From QYOJ01 sp964642545 (GTDB taxonomy: Bacteria > Bacteroidota > Bacteroidia > Bacteroidales > FEN-979), in assembly GCA_964642545.1 (NCBI GenBank), contig CAZXQU010000009.1, positions 1 to 57,673 of the forward strand: 57,673 bases of DNA, given 5' to 3'. Positions 1 through 8,263 of the stretch are shown here, piece by piece; positions within the stretch are counted from its first letter, which is position 1, and every line of letters starts with the position of its first letter. Both the position numbers and the translations under genes were made by a program. The notes under the pieces were generated by a model. The model did no database searches. It had not been told where the DNA came from and saw only the letters and a list, made by a program, of their open reading frames with translations.

Positions 1-53
1 TCGTGACCTCCGGGTTATGAATCCGACGCTCTAACCAACTGAGCTACCACGCC
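1..53 (-). tRNA. tRNA-Met (CAT), 3' part cut by window edge
   Basis: On the minus strand the sequence starts with the acceptor strand GGCGTGG, T8-A9, and a D arm GCTC-AGTTGGTTA-GAGC, followed by an anticodon loop TTCATAA with anticodon CAT (complement of positions 17-19). The variable region and the start of the T arm run off the window at position 1, so only about 53 nt are present. CAT could mean elongator Met, initiator Met or a lysidine-modified Ile tRNA. The GGCGTGG acceptor and GGTTA D loop suit elongator Met, but the missing T arm prevents a firm call. Confidence 0.85.
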
Positions 54-116
54 AGTTTTGCGGGTGTAAAGGTAATCGATTCAGATTTACGATCAAAGAA
101 AAAGTGAAATCATACA

Positions 117-1475
117 TCAGGCAACCACAATCGTCTTCACATTCACGAACTCCCTGATGCCGTGGCTCCCAAGTTCCCGGCCGTATCCCGATTTCTTGAT
201 TCCTCCGAACGGAAGCCGTGGGTCGGATTTGGTCATGCCATTGACAAATACGGCACCGCTTTCCACCTGTCGCGCGATATGTTCCCCTTGTTTGATGTCA
301 TTAGTCCAAACACAACCTCCCAGTCCGAATACAGAGTCGTTAGCTACGCTCACAGCCTCTGCTTCGGTAGAAACAGGGATAATGGCAAGCAACGGCCCGA
401 AAGTCTCTTCTGAATAGGCTGGCATGCCTGGTTTGACATTTGTAAGGATGGTAGGCTGATAGTAACACCCTTCTCGTTCGTATCGGGCACCTCCCGCGAT
501 CAGAACTGCTCCCATCCGGATTGACTCCTGCACCTGACGTTCGATATCGTCCACCAGGTCGAGGCGGGCCATAGGGCCGATGTTAGTTTCAGGATCCATT
601 GGATCCCCAACTTTCAGCCCTTTAAATGCTTCGTGGATCCGATGAGTAAACTCTTCCAGCACCTTCTCCTGAACAATAAATCGCTTAGCTGCAATGCAAC
701 TCTGGCCCTGATTGATGAGACGGGCAGTGACAGCAGCAGGAACAGCCAAATCCAGATCCGCATCATCCAGTATGATGAAGGGATCTGATCCGCCCAGTTC
801 CAGCAGACTTTTTTTGATCTGCCGGCCTGCAGCGGAAGCTACCTGGCTTCCGGCATATTCACTGCCGGTTAATGTTACAGCGACAACTGCAGGATGGTCA
901 ATTACCGGATCCACCATGCTGGAAGGGATCATCAGGGAACGGAAAAGATTTTTTGGGAAACCGGCTTCACGGAAAATATCCTCAATAGCCAGTGCACATC
1001 CAGGCACGTTGGAAGCGTGCTTCAACAGTCCACCATTCCCGGCCATCAGGGCAGGAGCAGCAAAGCGGAAGACCTGCCACAGAGGGAAGTTCCAGGGCAT
1101 CACCGCCAGAACAATTCCCAAAGGCTGGTATGCAACGAAGCTTTTGGAAGCATCTGTTTCGATCACTTCATCCTGAAGAAAGGATTGCGCATTCTCAGCA
1201 TAATATTCGCAAACCCATGCGCACTTCTCTACTTCGGCTTCCGACTCCCGGATGATTTTTCCCATCTCAAGGGTCATGAGTTGTGCCAACTCTGTCTTAC
1301 GAGTTCGAAGCAAGTCGGCAGCTTTCAACATTAACTCACGACGAAGGGAGACGGGAGTAGTTTTCCATTGAAGCCACTCCTTATTGGAAAGGTTGATGAT
1401 CTCAATAACCTCTTCGGTCGAGTGTTCACGGTACTCTTTGATAATTTTGTTGGTTGCAGGATTGATGCTTTTCAT
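117..1475 (-). CDS. NAD(P)-dependent aldehyde dehydrogenase, succinate-semialdehyde dehydrogenase-like
   Basis: Soluble 452-residue aldehyde dehydrogenase superfamily enzyme, predicted to oxidise an aldehyde to the acid with NAD(P)+. The Rossmann-fold signature MPWNFPLW is at about residues 126-133. The catalytic general base is Glu226 in LLELGGSDPF and the nucleophile is Cys260 in NQGQSC. The C-terminal LPFGGIKKSGYGRELG motif is present. Length and motifs fit the short GabD1/YneI-type succinate-semialdehyde dehydrogenases, but substrate cannot be read from sequence alone. It lies downstream of uvrA on the same strand, separated by a 150-bp spacer full of short repeats, so co-transcription is doubtful. 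No 4-aminobutyrate or succinyl-CoA genes are nearby. Confidence 0.9.
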   Translation of the reverse strand: MKSINPATNKIIKEYREHSTEEVIEIINLSNKEWLQWKTTPVSLRRELMLKAADLLRTRKTELAQLMTLEMGKIIRESEAEVEKCAWVCEYYAENAQSFLQDEVIETDASKSFVAYQPLGIVLAVMPWNFPLWQVFRFAAPALMAGNGGLLKHASNVPGCALAIEDIFREAGFPKNLFRSLMIPSSMVDPVIDHPAVVAVTLTGSEYAGSQVASAAGRQIKKSLLELGGSDPFIILDDADLDLAVPAAVTARLINQGQSCIAAKRFIVQEKVLEEFTHRIHEAFKGLKVGDPMDPETNIGPMARLDLVDDIERQVQESIRMGAVLIAGGARYEREGCYYQPTILTNVKPGMPAYSEETFGPLLAIIPVSTEAEAVSVANDSVFGLGGCVWTNDIKQGEHIARQVESGAVFVNGMTKSDPRLPFGGIKKSGYGRELGSHGIREFVNVKTIVVA

Positions 1476-1520
1476 GATATTTATTCGCTAAATTATCCAT
1501 TCCAATAGTGCTCATGAATA

Positions 1521-1548
1521 CTTTGCATTTCGCTTTTCGCTTTTCGCT
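1521..1548. repeat. Heptamer tandem array (TTTCGCT type)
   Basis: Three exact 7-bp units TTTCGCT at 1528-1548, preceded by a degenerate unit CTTTGCA (1521-1527). It lies in the spacer between uvrA and the aldehyde dehydrogenase gene. It belongs to a dispersed set of short 7-bp-period arrays in this window that share period and gene-end location but not sequence. Confidence 0.8.
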
Positions 1549-1598
1549 TCGGCCTGAAATGATAGGACTAAAGCCCTGAAAGTTCGATTTCCTATAAC

Positions 1599-1618
1599 CC
1601 GTCAGCTATAGCAGACGG
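1599..1618. repeat. 20-bp imperfect palindrome
   Basis: CCGTCAGCTATAGCAGACGG reads as an inverted repeat with one A-A mismatch per arm (CCGTC-A-GC-TATA-GC-A-GACGG). It lies just past the uvrA stop codon on the transcribed minus strand and could form a short hairpin. There is no T-tract to make it a convincing terminator. Confidence 0.6.
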
Positions 1619-1623
1619 CAATT

Positions 1624-1646
1624 CATGACCTCATGACCCCATGACC
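1624..1646. repeat. Octamer array at the 3' end of uvrA
   Basis: CATGACC recurs at 1624, 1632 and 1640, an 8-bp period. The uvrA stop codon (1631-1633) and its last few codons lie inside this array, so the end of the protein (VMGS) is repeat-encoded. Confidence 0.8.
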
Positions 1647-4453
1647 TTCTCTCTCAAATAATACCCCGTATACGACTCCTTGCACTTCACAAGATCCTCA
1701 GGTGTGCCTGAAAATACGAGATTTCCTCCCTCTTCTCCGCCTTCCTTGCCCAGATCGATCACCCAGTCGGCCGATTTGATGACTTCCGGATTGTGTTCAA
1801 CTACCAGAACCGAATGGCCAATCTGGATTAAAGAGTCAAACGCAATCAGCAGCTTGTGAATGTCGTGAAAGTGGAGTCCGGTAGTGGGTTCATCAAAGAT
1901 AAAGAGTGTAGGTTTCTCTGTATTTCCTTTGGAGAGGAAAAAAGCCAGTTTAATCCGTTGTGCTTCACCTCCCGACAAGGTTGAGGAGGACTGACCCAGT
2001 TTCAGATAACCGAGCCCCACATCCTGAAGTGATAGGAGTCTTAACAGGATTCTCTTTTCAGTGGTTGAGGGCTTGCTGTCGTGCGAGAAAAACTCAATTG
2101 CCTCGTCAACTGTCATCTCCAGGATGTCCACAACCGTTTTCTCACGGTATTTTACATCCAGTACCTCCTCCTTGAACCGTTTCCCATTGCAGGCATCGCA
2201 AGTGAGGTAGATATCAGCCATGAATTGCATTGCAATTTTCTGCACGCCATCACCTTCGCACTCTTCACAACGGCCACCAGCGATGTTAAATGAAAAGAAG
2301 CCTGGTTTGTAACCTCTGACAACCGACAACTTCTGGTCTGAAAAGAGGTGGCGAATCTCATCGAATGCTTTTATATAGGTGGCAGGGTTCGATCGTGAGG
2401 AGCGTCCTATCGGGTTTTGATCTACGAGTTCGACAGATCCGATACGGTTGAAGTCTCCTTCCAGGTGATCAAATTTTCCGGTCTTTTCAGCCCAACCTCC
2501 ATGCATCTTTTTTAACGCCGTGAAGAGAATTCGCTTCACCAGAGAGGTCTTGCCCGAACCGCTCACACCGGTAACTACTGTGAAAATGTGGAGCGGAAAT
2601 TCAACATTAATCATTTTAAGGTTGTTCTCCCGGGCCCCTTTGATACTGATGAACTCCTTCCAGCTTCGACGCCTTTCGGGCAGTCCAATGGAGAGTTTGC
2701 CACCCAGGTACTGGCCGGTCAGACTTCTCTCACAGGTGATCATCTCATTTACTTTCCCCTGGAATACGACCTCTCCGCCATGCTGACCGGCAAGAGGTCC
2801 AATGTCGATAATCTCATCGGCTGCCCTGATGATCTCTTCGTCGTGTTCCACCACAATAACGGTGTTACCCAGGTCACGCAATTTGTTCAACACCTTGATC
2901 AGGCGTTGCGTATCGCGGGGATGCAAACCAATACTTGGCTCATCCAGGATATACATGGACCCAACCAGGCTGCTGCCAAGAGCAGTCGAGAGGTTGATCC
3001 GCTGCGATTCACCGCCCGAAAGGGTAGACGAGAGCCGGTTGAGGGTCAGGTAGCCCAGTCCTACATCGATGAGGGCTTCCAGCCTGTTGTTGATTTCGGT
3101 AAGAAGTCTTTTCCCAACGCCCTTTTCGAATTCGGTTAGTTTTAGTTTTCCAAAAAAATCTCTCAATTCATCAATCGGCTTGAGAACTATATCGTTGATT
3201 GACATTCCTCCAACCTTTACGTAGGAGGCATCTTTTCTTAGCCGGGTCCCTTTACATTCGGGGCATACAGTCTTTCCCCGATAGCGTGACATCATAACCC
3301 GGTACTGAACCTTGTAGTTCTGACTCTCAACAAATTCAAAAAATTTGTTGAGTCCTTTGAAATACCTGTTTCCTTTCCAGAGGAGGGACCGTTGTTGGGA
3401 CGTCAATTCGTAAAAGGGCTTATGAATCGGAAAATCAAACTTATAGGCATGCATAACCAATTCATTCTTCCATTCACTCATCTTCTCTCCACGCCAGCAT
3501 GCCATTGCATCTTCATAGATAGAGAGGCTTTTATTAGGCACCACGAGGTCCTCATCGATCCCGATCACACTTCCAAACCCTTCACAGTGATTGCAAGCAC
3601 CAAATGGGTTGTTAAAACTGAAAAAATTTTCGGATGGCTCTTCAAATATGATACTGTCGGCTTCGAACCGATTGGAGAACTGATGCCGTTTTGTCTCCAC
3701 TCCTGATATTTCGGCAATACAGTATCCGTGGCTTTCAAAAAAAGCCGTTTGAACTGAATCTGCCAGCCGGTTTCTATTATCCTCATCGTCAGAATTAATA
3801 GTCACCCGGTCAACTACAAGGAGTAACTCTTTGTAATTACATGTATCTTTTTCAAGAGCTTCCTCAATCCGAATGATCTCCCTATCTATCATCACTCTGT
3901 TAAATCCTTGCTGAAGAAGTACCTTGCATTTCGACTTCAGGTCGCCATTTTGTGCGATACCATTCAGTGGAGCAAAGATTGTTGCTTTCGACCCGTTTTC
4001 GGCAGAGAGCAGAAAATCTACCACGTCGGATACGCTATCACGTTTGACCAATTTGCCCGATTCAGGGCTGAAGGTTTTGCCAATCCTGGCGTAGAGTAGT
4101 TTGATGTATTCATAAACCTCGGTCGATGTTCCTACGGTTGACCTGGGGTTCATAGTGTTGACCCGCTGTTCAATGGCAATAGCCGGAGCGATGCCCTGGA
4201 TAGAGTCAACCTCAGGTTTGGTCATCCTTCCAAGGAATTGCCGGGCATAAGCGCTCAGGCTCTCGACATACCGTCGCTGTCCTTCGGCATAAAGCGTATC
4301 AAATGCCAGTGACGATTTTCCGGAACCAGAAAGTCCTGTGATTACCACAAACTTGTTCCGGGGGATAGCCAGGCTGATATTCTTCAGGTTGTTGACCCGG
4401 GCACCTTTGATAACAATGTGCTCGTTCGGGTTTGGGTGTTCATTCCGTCTCAT
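1631..4453 (-). CDS. uvrA: UvrABC excinuclease subunit A
   Basis: Damage-recognition ATPase of nucleotide excision repair. I chose the ATG at 4453, giving 940 residues, the usual UvrA length; the open frame extends 40 codons upstream into basic sequence absent from the family. Two ABC modules are visible: Walker A GLSGSGKSS at about 40-48 and GVSGSGKTS at about 629-637, and signature LSGGE near 478 with a second copy in the C-terminal half. The C-terminal zinc finger is intact (CEEC at 729-732 and CDAC at 752-755). In the first zinc module only the second pair, CNHC at 287-290, is present. The expected upstream CxxC is replaced by FSNRFEADS around 259-267. Divergent from the ECF sigma gene. 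Confidence 0.97.
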   Translation of the reverse strand: MRRNEHPNPNEHIVIKGARVNNLKNISLAIPRNKFVVITGLSGSGKSSLAFDTLYAEGQRRYVESLSAYARQFLGRMTKPEVDSIQGIAPAIAIEQRVNTMNPRSTVGTSTEVYEYIKLLYARIGKTFSPESGKLVKRDSVSDVVDFLLSAENGSKATIFAPLNGIAQNGDLKSKCKVLLQQGFNRVMIDREIIRIEEALEKDTCNYKELLLVVDRVTINSDDEDNRNRLADSVQTAFFESHGYCIAEISGVETKRHQFSNRFEADSIIFEEPSENFFSFNNPFGACNHCEGFGSVIGIDEDLVVPNKSLSIYEDAMACWRGEKMSEWKNELVMHAYKFDFPIHKPFYELTSQQRSLLWKGNRYFKGLNKFFEFVESQNYKVQYRVMMSRYRGKTVCPECKGTRLRKDASYVKVGGMSINDIVLKPIDELRDFFGKLKLTEFEKGVGKRLLTEINNRLEALIDVGLGYLTLNRLSSTLSGGESQRINLSTALGSSLVGSMYILDEPSIGLHPRDTQRLIKVLNKLRDLGNTVIVVEHDEEIIRAADEIIDIGPLAGQHGGEVVFQGKVNEMITCERSLTGQYLGGKLSIGLPERRRSWKEFISIKGARENNLKMINVEFPLHIFTVVTGVSGSGKTSLVKRILFTALKKMHGGWAEKTGKFDHLEGDFNRIGSVELVDQNPIGRSSRSNPATYIKAFDEIRHLFSDQKLSVVRGYKPGFFSFNIAGGRCEECEGDGVQKIAMQFMADIYLTCDACNGKRFKEEVLDVKYREKTVVDILEMTVDEAIEFFSHDSKPSTTEKRILLRLLSLQDVGLGYLKLGQSSSTLSGGEAQRIKLAFFLSKGNTEKPTLFIFDEPTTGLHFHDIHKLLIAFDSLIQIGHSVLVVEHNPEVIKSADWVIDLGKEGGEEGGNLVFSGTPEDLVKCKESYTGYYLREKVMGS

Positions 4454-4633
4454 GTTGTCGATCCCGCAGAAACTGCGAAAATAGCAAGAAAATTTGCTTT
4501 TCTTTTTTTTTTCACTATTTTTGCTGCAACCTTTCACAAAAAAGGGCGTATTAGAATAAACATCACCGCGCATTCGCGCTTAACGCATAGGAGGGATATT
4601 ATCGGCTAAAACTCTACTCTTTTTTCTCTAAAA

Positions 4634-4639
4634 AGGAGG
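4634..4639 (+). promoter_or_regulatory. Strong Shine-Dalgarno site of the ECF sigma gene
   Basis: AGGAGG inside AAAAGGAGGT lies 4 nt before the ATG at 4644. Such a near-perfect anti-SD complement is rare among genes in this window and in Bacteroidota generally, where the anti-SD is largely sequestered. It fixes the start codon and hints at a special mode of translation. Confidence 0.75.
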
Positions 4640-4643
4640 TCCC

Positions 4644-5228
4644 ATGAGCAACCATGCAATCAGTGATCAAGAACTGATAGGCAGGTATTTAGCCGGTCAA
4701 GAATCCGCCCTCGAAATACTAGTCCGACGTCATAAAAATCGTGTCTTTGCTTATATTCTTATGGTAGTTAAGGATAAAGAGCTTGCTGAAGACTTGTTTC
4801 AGGATACATTCATAAAGGTGATCAATACCATACGTTCAGGTCAATATAAAGAAGAGGGGAAATTTATCCAATGGGCAATGCGTATTGCTCACAACCTCAT
4901 CATTGACTATTTCAGGAAAGCCAAACGAATCCCGATCATCGAAAATCGGGACGAATACGACGTCTTCGACAGGGTTCGTCTACCTGTTGTGTCCGTTGAA
5001 GAGATGATGATCACCGAGCAGATACACAAAGATGTGAAACGGTTGATCGAATACCTTCCAAAAGAGCAGAAGGAGGTATTGATGATGCGCCATTATGCTG
5101 ATATGAGCTTCAAGGATATCGCTGAAGTGACCAACGTCAGTATCAATACAGCCCTCGGACGGATGCGTTACGCGTTGATCAACCTCAGGAAACTGGTCAA
5201 GGAGAAAGAGGTAATCCTTTCGGTATAA
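4644..5228 (+). CDS. ECF-type RNA polymerase sigma factor
   Basis: 194-residue sigma-70-family factor with only regions 2 and 4. Region 2 (about residues 24-95) contains YILMVVKDKELAEDLFQDTF and the promoter-melting segment KFIQWAMRIAHNLIIDYFRK. Region 4 (about 130-185) carries the helix-turn-helix LPKEQKEVLMMRHYADMSFKDIAEV and INTALGRMRYAL. A strong Shine-Dalgarno site precedes the ATG. No anti-sigma gene with a membrane anchor follows; instead a 65-codon ORF begins 78 bp downstream. This is the ECF type often kept in single copy in Bacteroidales, but the target regulon cannot be predicted here. Confidence 0.93.
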   Translation: MSNHAISDQELIGRYLAGQESALEILVRRHKNRVFAYILMVVKDKELAEDLFQDTFIKVINTIRSGQYKEEGKFIQWAMRIAHNLIIDYFRKAKRIPIIENRDEYDVFDRVRLPVVSVEEMMITEQIHKDVKRLIEYLPKEQKEVLMMRHYADMSFKDIAEVTNVSINTALGRMRYALINLRKLVKEKEVILSV

Positions 5229-5306
5229 ATCTATTTTTTTAAACAATTAAAATATCCTTATAATTACTCCGTTTCACTGGTATGAATAATCGTAAAATAA
5301 CTAATC

Positions 5307-5504
5307 ATGCCTATGAAGCGAAGCTTTACAATTTTATTTGGAAATTCTGTGTCGGAAGGGAAGTCAAGCCCCGATGATCTGCAGGAAAACAACAAGAATG
5401 TTTCTCCCAGGGAATATGTGATCAAGAACATACTGAATTACTCGAAGTCCTTGTCTACTTGTCAAACACATCAAACCGGCACCATGTTTCTGGTGATGAA
5501 CTAA
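5307..5504 (+). CDS. Small protein downstream of the ECF sigma factor
   Basis: 65-residue ORF starting at ATG 5307 (alternative ATG at 5313), 78 bp after the sigma gene and ending 4 nt before a terminator hairpin. It has a low-complexity polar middle (residues about 14-34) and a conserved-looking C-terminal part, SPREYVIKNILNYSKSL, predicted helical, ending MFLVMN. No signal peptide, membrane segment or cysteine pair is evident (a single Cys). I recall similar short proteins after this sigma factor type in other Bacteroidales, but cannot verify that here. Its position between sigma gene and terminator supports a real gene. Function unknown; it could be a sigma-binding regulator. Confidence 0.6.
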   Translation: MPMKRSFTILFGNSVSEGKSSPDDLQENNKNVSPREYVIKNILNYSKSLSTCQTHQTGTMFLVMN

Positions 5505-5508
5505 AAAG

Positions 5509-5533
5509 AAAGGGCAGCCACTGGCTGCCCTTT
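5509..5533. terminator. Bidirectional intrinsic terminator between sigma operon and rplS
   Basis: AAAGGGCAGCCA (5509-5520), one base, then TGGCTGCCCTTT (5522-5533): a strong GC-rich hairpin flanked by A-rich and T-rich sequence. It sits between the convergent ends of the small plus-strand gene and rplS and can serve both. Confidence 0.85.
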
Positions 5534-5552
5534 CGCTTTATATTCTTTAGCT

Positions 5553-5909
5553 CTATTTTCTCTTCTCTTTGATCCTTGCCTTCTTGCCTTGCAACTCCCT
5601 AAGATAGAAGATTCTTGCCCTTCTTACAACACCCCGTTTGTTCACATCTATCTTTTCAATAAATGGGGAAGCTATAGGAAAAATCCGCTCAACACCGATG
5701 TTGCCTGAAATTTTCCTTACTGTAAATGTCCCTGTATGACCTTTCCCGGCACGTTGAAGAACAACGCCCTGAAAACTCTGGATACGCTCCTTGTTACCTT
5801 CCTTGATCTTATAATGAACGGTAATCGTATCACCTGCCTTGAATGCGGGAAGCTCATGCTTCTCAACAACATTCTCCACAACATAATTCATGATTTCAGC
5901 TTTGTTCAT
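5553..5909 (-). CDS. rplS: 50S ribosomal protein L19
   Basis: 118-residue bL19 of the large ribosomal subunit, located at the 30S-50S interface. The family core is clear: FKAGDTITVHYKIKEGNKER, IQSFQGVVLQR, FTVRKISGNIGVERIFP and VRRARIFYLRELQGKKARIK. Length is normal. It follows trmD on the minus strand, the classic trmD-rplS pair, but rpsP and rimM, which precede trmD in many bacteria, are not here. A hairpin terminator lies just beyond the stop. Confidence 0.97.
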   Translation of the reverse strand: MNKAEIMNYVVENVVEKHELPAFKAGDTITVHYKIKEGNKERIQSFQGVVLQRAGKGHTGTFTVRKISGNIGVERIFPIASPFIEKIDVNKRGVVRRARIFYLRELQGKKARIKEKRK

Positions 5910-6022
5910 CCTGTTTCTCCGTTAGAAGTTTATTTTGAAAAGGGAGTGCAAATATAGACATTTTTTCTTTTCGCAAAACGGGAAAGAGGATAATTTTCCG
6001 GAAAATCTGCTCGAAGTGAAAC

Positions 6023-6703
6023 TCATTTGTCGTCGTAGAGCCCGGGACGGCGGTTTCGGGTACGCTCTATTGATTGCTCGTGTCTCCAGTTGGCAATCTC
6101 TTTATCGTTGCCCGAAAGGAGTATATCTGGTACGTTCATATCCCGGAAGTTGTATGGGCGGGTATAGACTGGTGGAGAGAGAAGGTTGTCCTGGAACGAG
6201 TCGGATAGAGCCGATGTCTCATCCCCAAGTACACCAGGGATCAATCTGACAATGCTGTCAACAAGTAGTGCAGCCGCCAGCTCACCTCCAGAGAGTACAT
6301 AATCTCCAACAGAGATCTCACGGGTTATCACAAGTTCCCGAATCCTCTCATCAATTCCTTTGTAGTGACCACAAAGAAGGATCAGGTTTCCTTTTACGGA
6401 GATGTGGTTCGCCAATTTTTGCGTCAGCAATTCACCGTCGGGACTCAGATAGATGATGTCATCATAGGATCTCTGCGCAGATAATGTTTCGATGCAATGT
6501 ACGATGGGTTCCGCCATCATCACCATTCCTGCCCCTCCCCCATAAGGGTAGTCATCTACGTTTTTATGCTTGTTTGTTGCATATTCCCTGAAGTTATGCA
6601 ATTGAATAGTGACAAGCTCCTTTTCCTGGGCTCTTTTGATGATTGACTGATGGAACGGCCCTTCAAACATCTCGGGGAATATGGTCAGAATATCAATATG
6701 CAT
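6023..6703 (-). CDS. trmD: tRNA (guanine-N1-)-methyltransferase
   Basis: 226-residue SPOUT-fold methyltransferase making m1G37 in tRNAs that read codons starting with C or G, which prevents +1 frameshifting. Signature segments include MHIDILTIFPEMFEGPF at the N-terminus, the SAM-binding knot LCGHYKGIDERI, and GDYVLSGGELAA. The C-terminal RPGL segment is present. Length is typical. Its ATG at 6703 lies inside the end of ribF (11-bp overlap), so translation is probably coupled. Gene order rex-ribF-trmD-rplS, all minus strand. Confidence 0.96.
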   Translation of the reverse strand: MHIDILTIFPEMFEGPFHQSIIKRAQEKELVTIQLHNFREYATNKHKNVDDYPYGGGAGMVMMAEPIVHCIETLSAQRSYDDIIYLSPDGELLTQKLANHISVKGNLILLCGHYKGIDERIRELVITREISVGDYVLSGGELAAALLVDSIVRLIPGVLGDETSALSDSFQDNLLSPPVYTRPYNFRDMNVPDILLSGNDKEIANWRHEQSIERTRNRRPGLYDDK

Positions 6704-7553
6704 TGTGATTCGGGGTGTAATCCTGGAAAAGGAGGGTAATAATCTCCGACAGGCAGTTAACAGGTTCTTTTGTCTCGAAGGTAATCGATGTCTTCAGTGG
6801 GGTTTCCTGGTTGTTCGATATAAAACAGTGCCCCTGATATTTGTCATCATCATCAATGATGATCACTGGGTATCTTCCATCAGGAGGCAGCAGTTTTGCC
6901 TCTTCTTCGAGTTGGATTGAGTAGTGGAAATAGGGGAAGTCAACCGAAGGTGGCTTCAGTGAGGAACACTTGCCAGTGATGATATAATTGTGATCCAGGT
7001 ATCGGTTTGCACGACGAATGTCTCCTTCCTGAATGGCTTTCCGGATGTAAACGGAGCTGACAGACTCTTGTTGGACCTCCTGTTCGGGAATCTCCTCTAC
7101 ATCAAAATTAAATTGTTTGCCCAGTTGTGCCATCAAATCTGTGTCGCCTTCACGATTGTGTCCAAAATGGTGGTTGTAACCTGTAATGATCTTTCGGGCA
7201 TGTAGTTTTTTCAATAAAATATCCTTGACAAAACTAACCGATGAGATCTCAGAGAACTCTTTGGTAAAATTCACAATAATTAAGTGATCCAGTCCGGCCC
7301 GGGATAAAAGTTCTATTTTTTCGCGTGGAGAAGCTATCAGCCGGAGACCTTTACCGTAAGTATCCGGGTACAGAACTTTTCGGGGATGGGGATGGAATGT
7401 GATCAGGACAGTCTCCCCCTCAATATCAAAAGCCAGTTTTTTAAGCCTTTCAAGGATGGCTTTATGCCCAGAATGTACACCATCAAAAGAGCCAGTCGAT
7501 ACAACTGCATTCCTGATCTCTTCAAGATGTTCGAAGTCGTAATAGATCTTCAA
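6693..7553 (-). CDS. ribF: RibF-family protein with intact FAD synthetase and degenerate riboflavin kinase half
   Basis: RibF normally phosphorylates riboflavin and adenylylates FMN to FAD. I place the start at the TTG at 7553 (then KIYYDFEHLEEI), 10 nt after the rex stop and preceded by AGGGAA. Longer frames reach into rex. The N-terminal nucleotidyltransferase half is good: TGSFDGVHSGHK, LITFHPHP, and GYNHHFGHNREGD. The C-terminal kinase half is odd. The usual G-R-x-x-G-(F/Y)-P-T-A-N element is replaced by SLKPPSVDFPYFHYSI, and the later conserved Glu of the E-x-H region is not recognisable. About 286 residues versus about 310 usual. It may act only as FAD synthetase, or be a paralogue. Confidence 0.8.
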   Translation of the reverse strand: MKIYYDFEHLEEIRNAVVSTGSFDGVHSGHKAILERLKKLAFDIEGETVLITFHPHPRKVLYPDTYGKGLRLIASPREKIELLSRAGLDHLIIVNFTKEFSEISSVSFVKDILLKKLHARKIITGYNHHFGHNREGDTDLMAQLGKQFNFDVEEIPEQEVQQESVSSVYIRKAIQEGDIRRANRYLDHNYIITGKCSSLKPPSVDFPYFHYSIQLEEEAKLLPPDGRYPVIIIDDDDKYQGHCFISNNQETPLKTSITFETKEPVNCLSEIITLLFQDYTPNHNAY

Positions 7554-7563
7554 TTTTTCCCTC

Positions 7564-8205
7564 TTACTTGAACCGTTCGTCGTTTTTCTTGGCGAAAAAT
7601 GCAACTTTCTCCAGTGAAGTGATCATGTCATACTCTTCCAGGTAGACATAAGGCGGCACATTGAGGGGTTTGGGAGAATAGTTCAGAATCCCTTTGATGC
7701 CAGACTCTACAAGAGCTTCGGCAATGTCGGGGGCCTGATCAGCTGGAACAGTGATAATCCCAATTGAGATGTTGTGTTTCTTTATCACTTCATTCAGGCT
7801 GTTGATGTGGTATACTGTAACGCCGTCATAGCCCCTGTTGATCTTCTCTGGGTTTACATCGAAAGCCGCGATAATGGAAAGTTTCGAACGTTTTCCCTTG
7901 AAGTAACTTATCATCGCTTTTCCCAAGTTCCCCAGTCCTATAACGGCTACCCTCTGCCCCTTTTCAGTATCCACGATTCGTCCGATCAATTCGATCAACT
8001 CCTTGATGTCATATCCTTTTCTAAGGTTCCCTGAATAGCCAATCAGCATCAAATCGCGGCGAACTTGTACCGGCGTAATATGGAGCATAAGGGCAATCTC
8101 ATGTGAAAAAACATGTGTTTTTTCCTTCGATAAAGTCAAGAGAAGCGCCCTTCTGTACTGACTCAGACGCTCTACCGTTTTGTGTGGAAGGTTTTTTAAA
8201 TACAT
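7564..8205 (-). CDS. rex: Redox-sensing transcriptional repressor Rex
   Basis: 213-residue DNA-binding repressor that senses the NADH/NAD+ ratio; NADH binding releases it from DNA. The N-terminal winged helix (about 1-75) holds YRRALLLTLSKEKTHVFSHE and the recognition segment ITPVQVRRDLMLIGYSG. The Rossmann domain starts with VAVIGLGNLGKAM and continues with AAFDVNPEKI and GIITVPADQAPDIA. The C-terminal helix is GILNYSPKPLNVPPYVYLEEYD. It is first in rex-ribF-trmD-rplS and divergent from nhaD. A near-consensus Rex operator lies 59 bp upstream, so autoregulation is likely. Confidence 0.96.
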   Translation of the reverse strand: MYLKNLPHKTVERLSQYRRALLLTLSKEKTHVFSHEIALMLHITPVQVRRDLMLIGYSGNLRKGYDIKELIELIGRIVDTEKGQRVAVIGLGNLGKAMISYFKGKRSKLSIIAAFDVNPEKINRGYDGVTVYHINSLNEVIKKHNISIGIITVPADQAPDIAEALVESGIKGILNYSPKPLNVPPYVYLEEYDMITSLEKVAFFAKKNDERFK

Positions 8206-8263
8206 GTCGATATGTTTAGATTCGTAGATAAAAGTAGATAAAAATATTACATCTCATTAATAA

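Noticed and set aside
4454..4573. 40-codon N-terminal extension of UvrA
   Set aside because: Lysine-rich, AT-rich sequence absent from the family; ATG 4453 gives the standard 940 residues and leaves room for the divergent promoter region.
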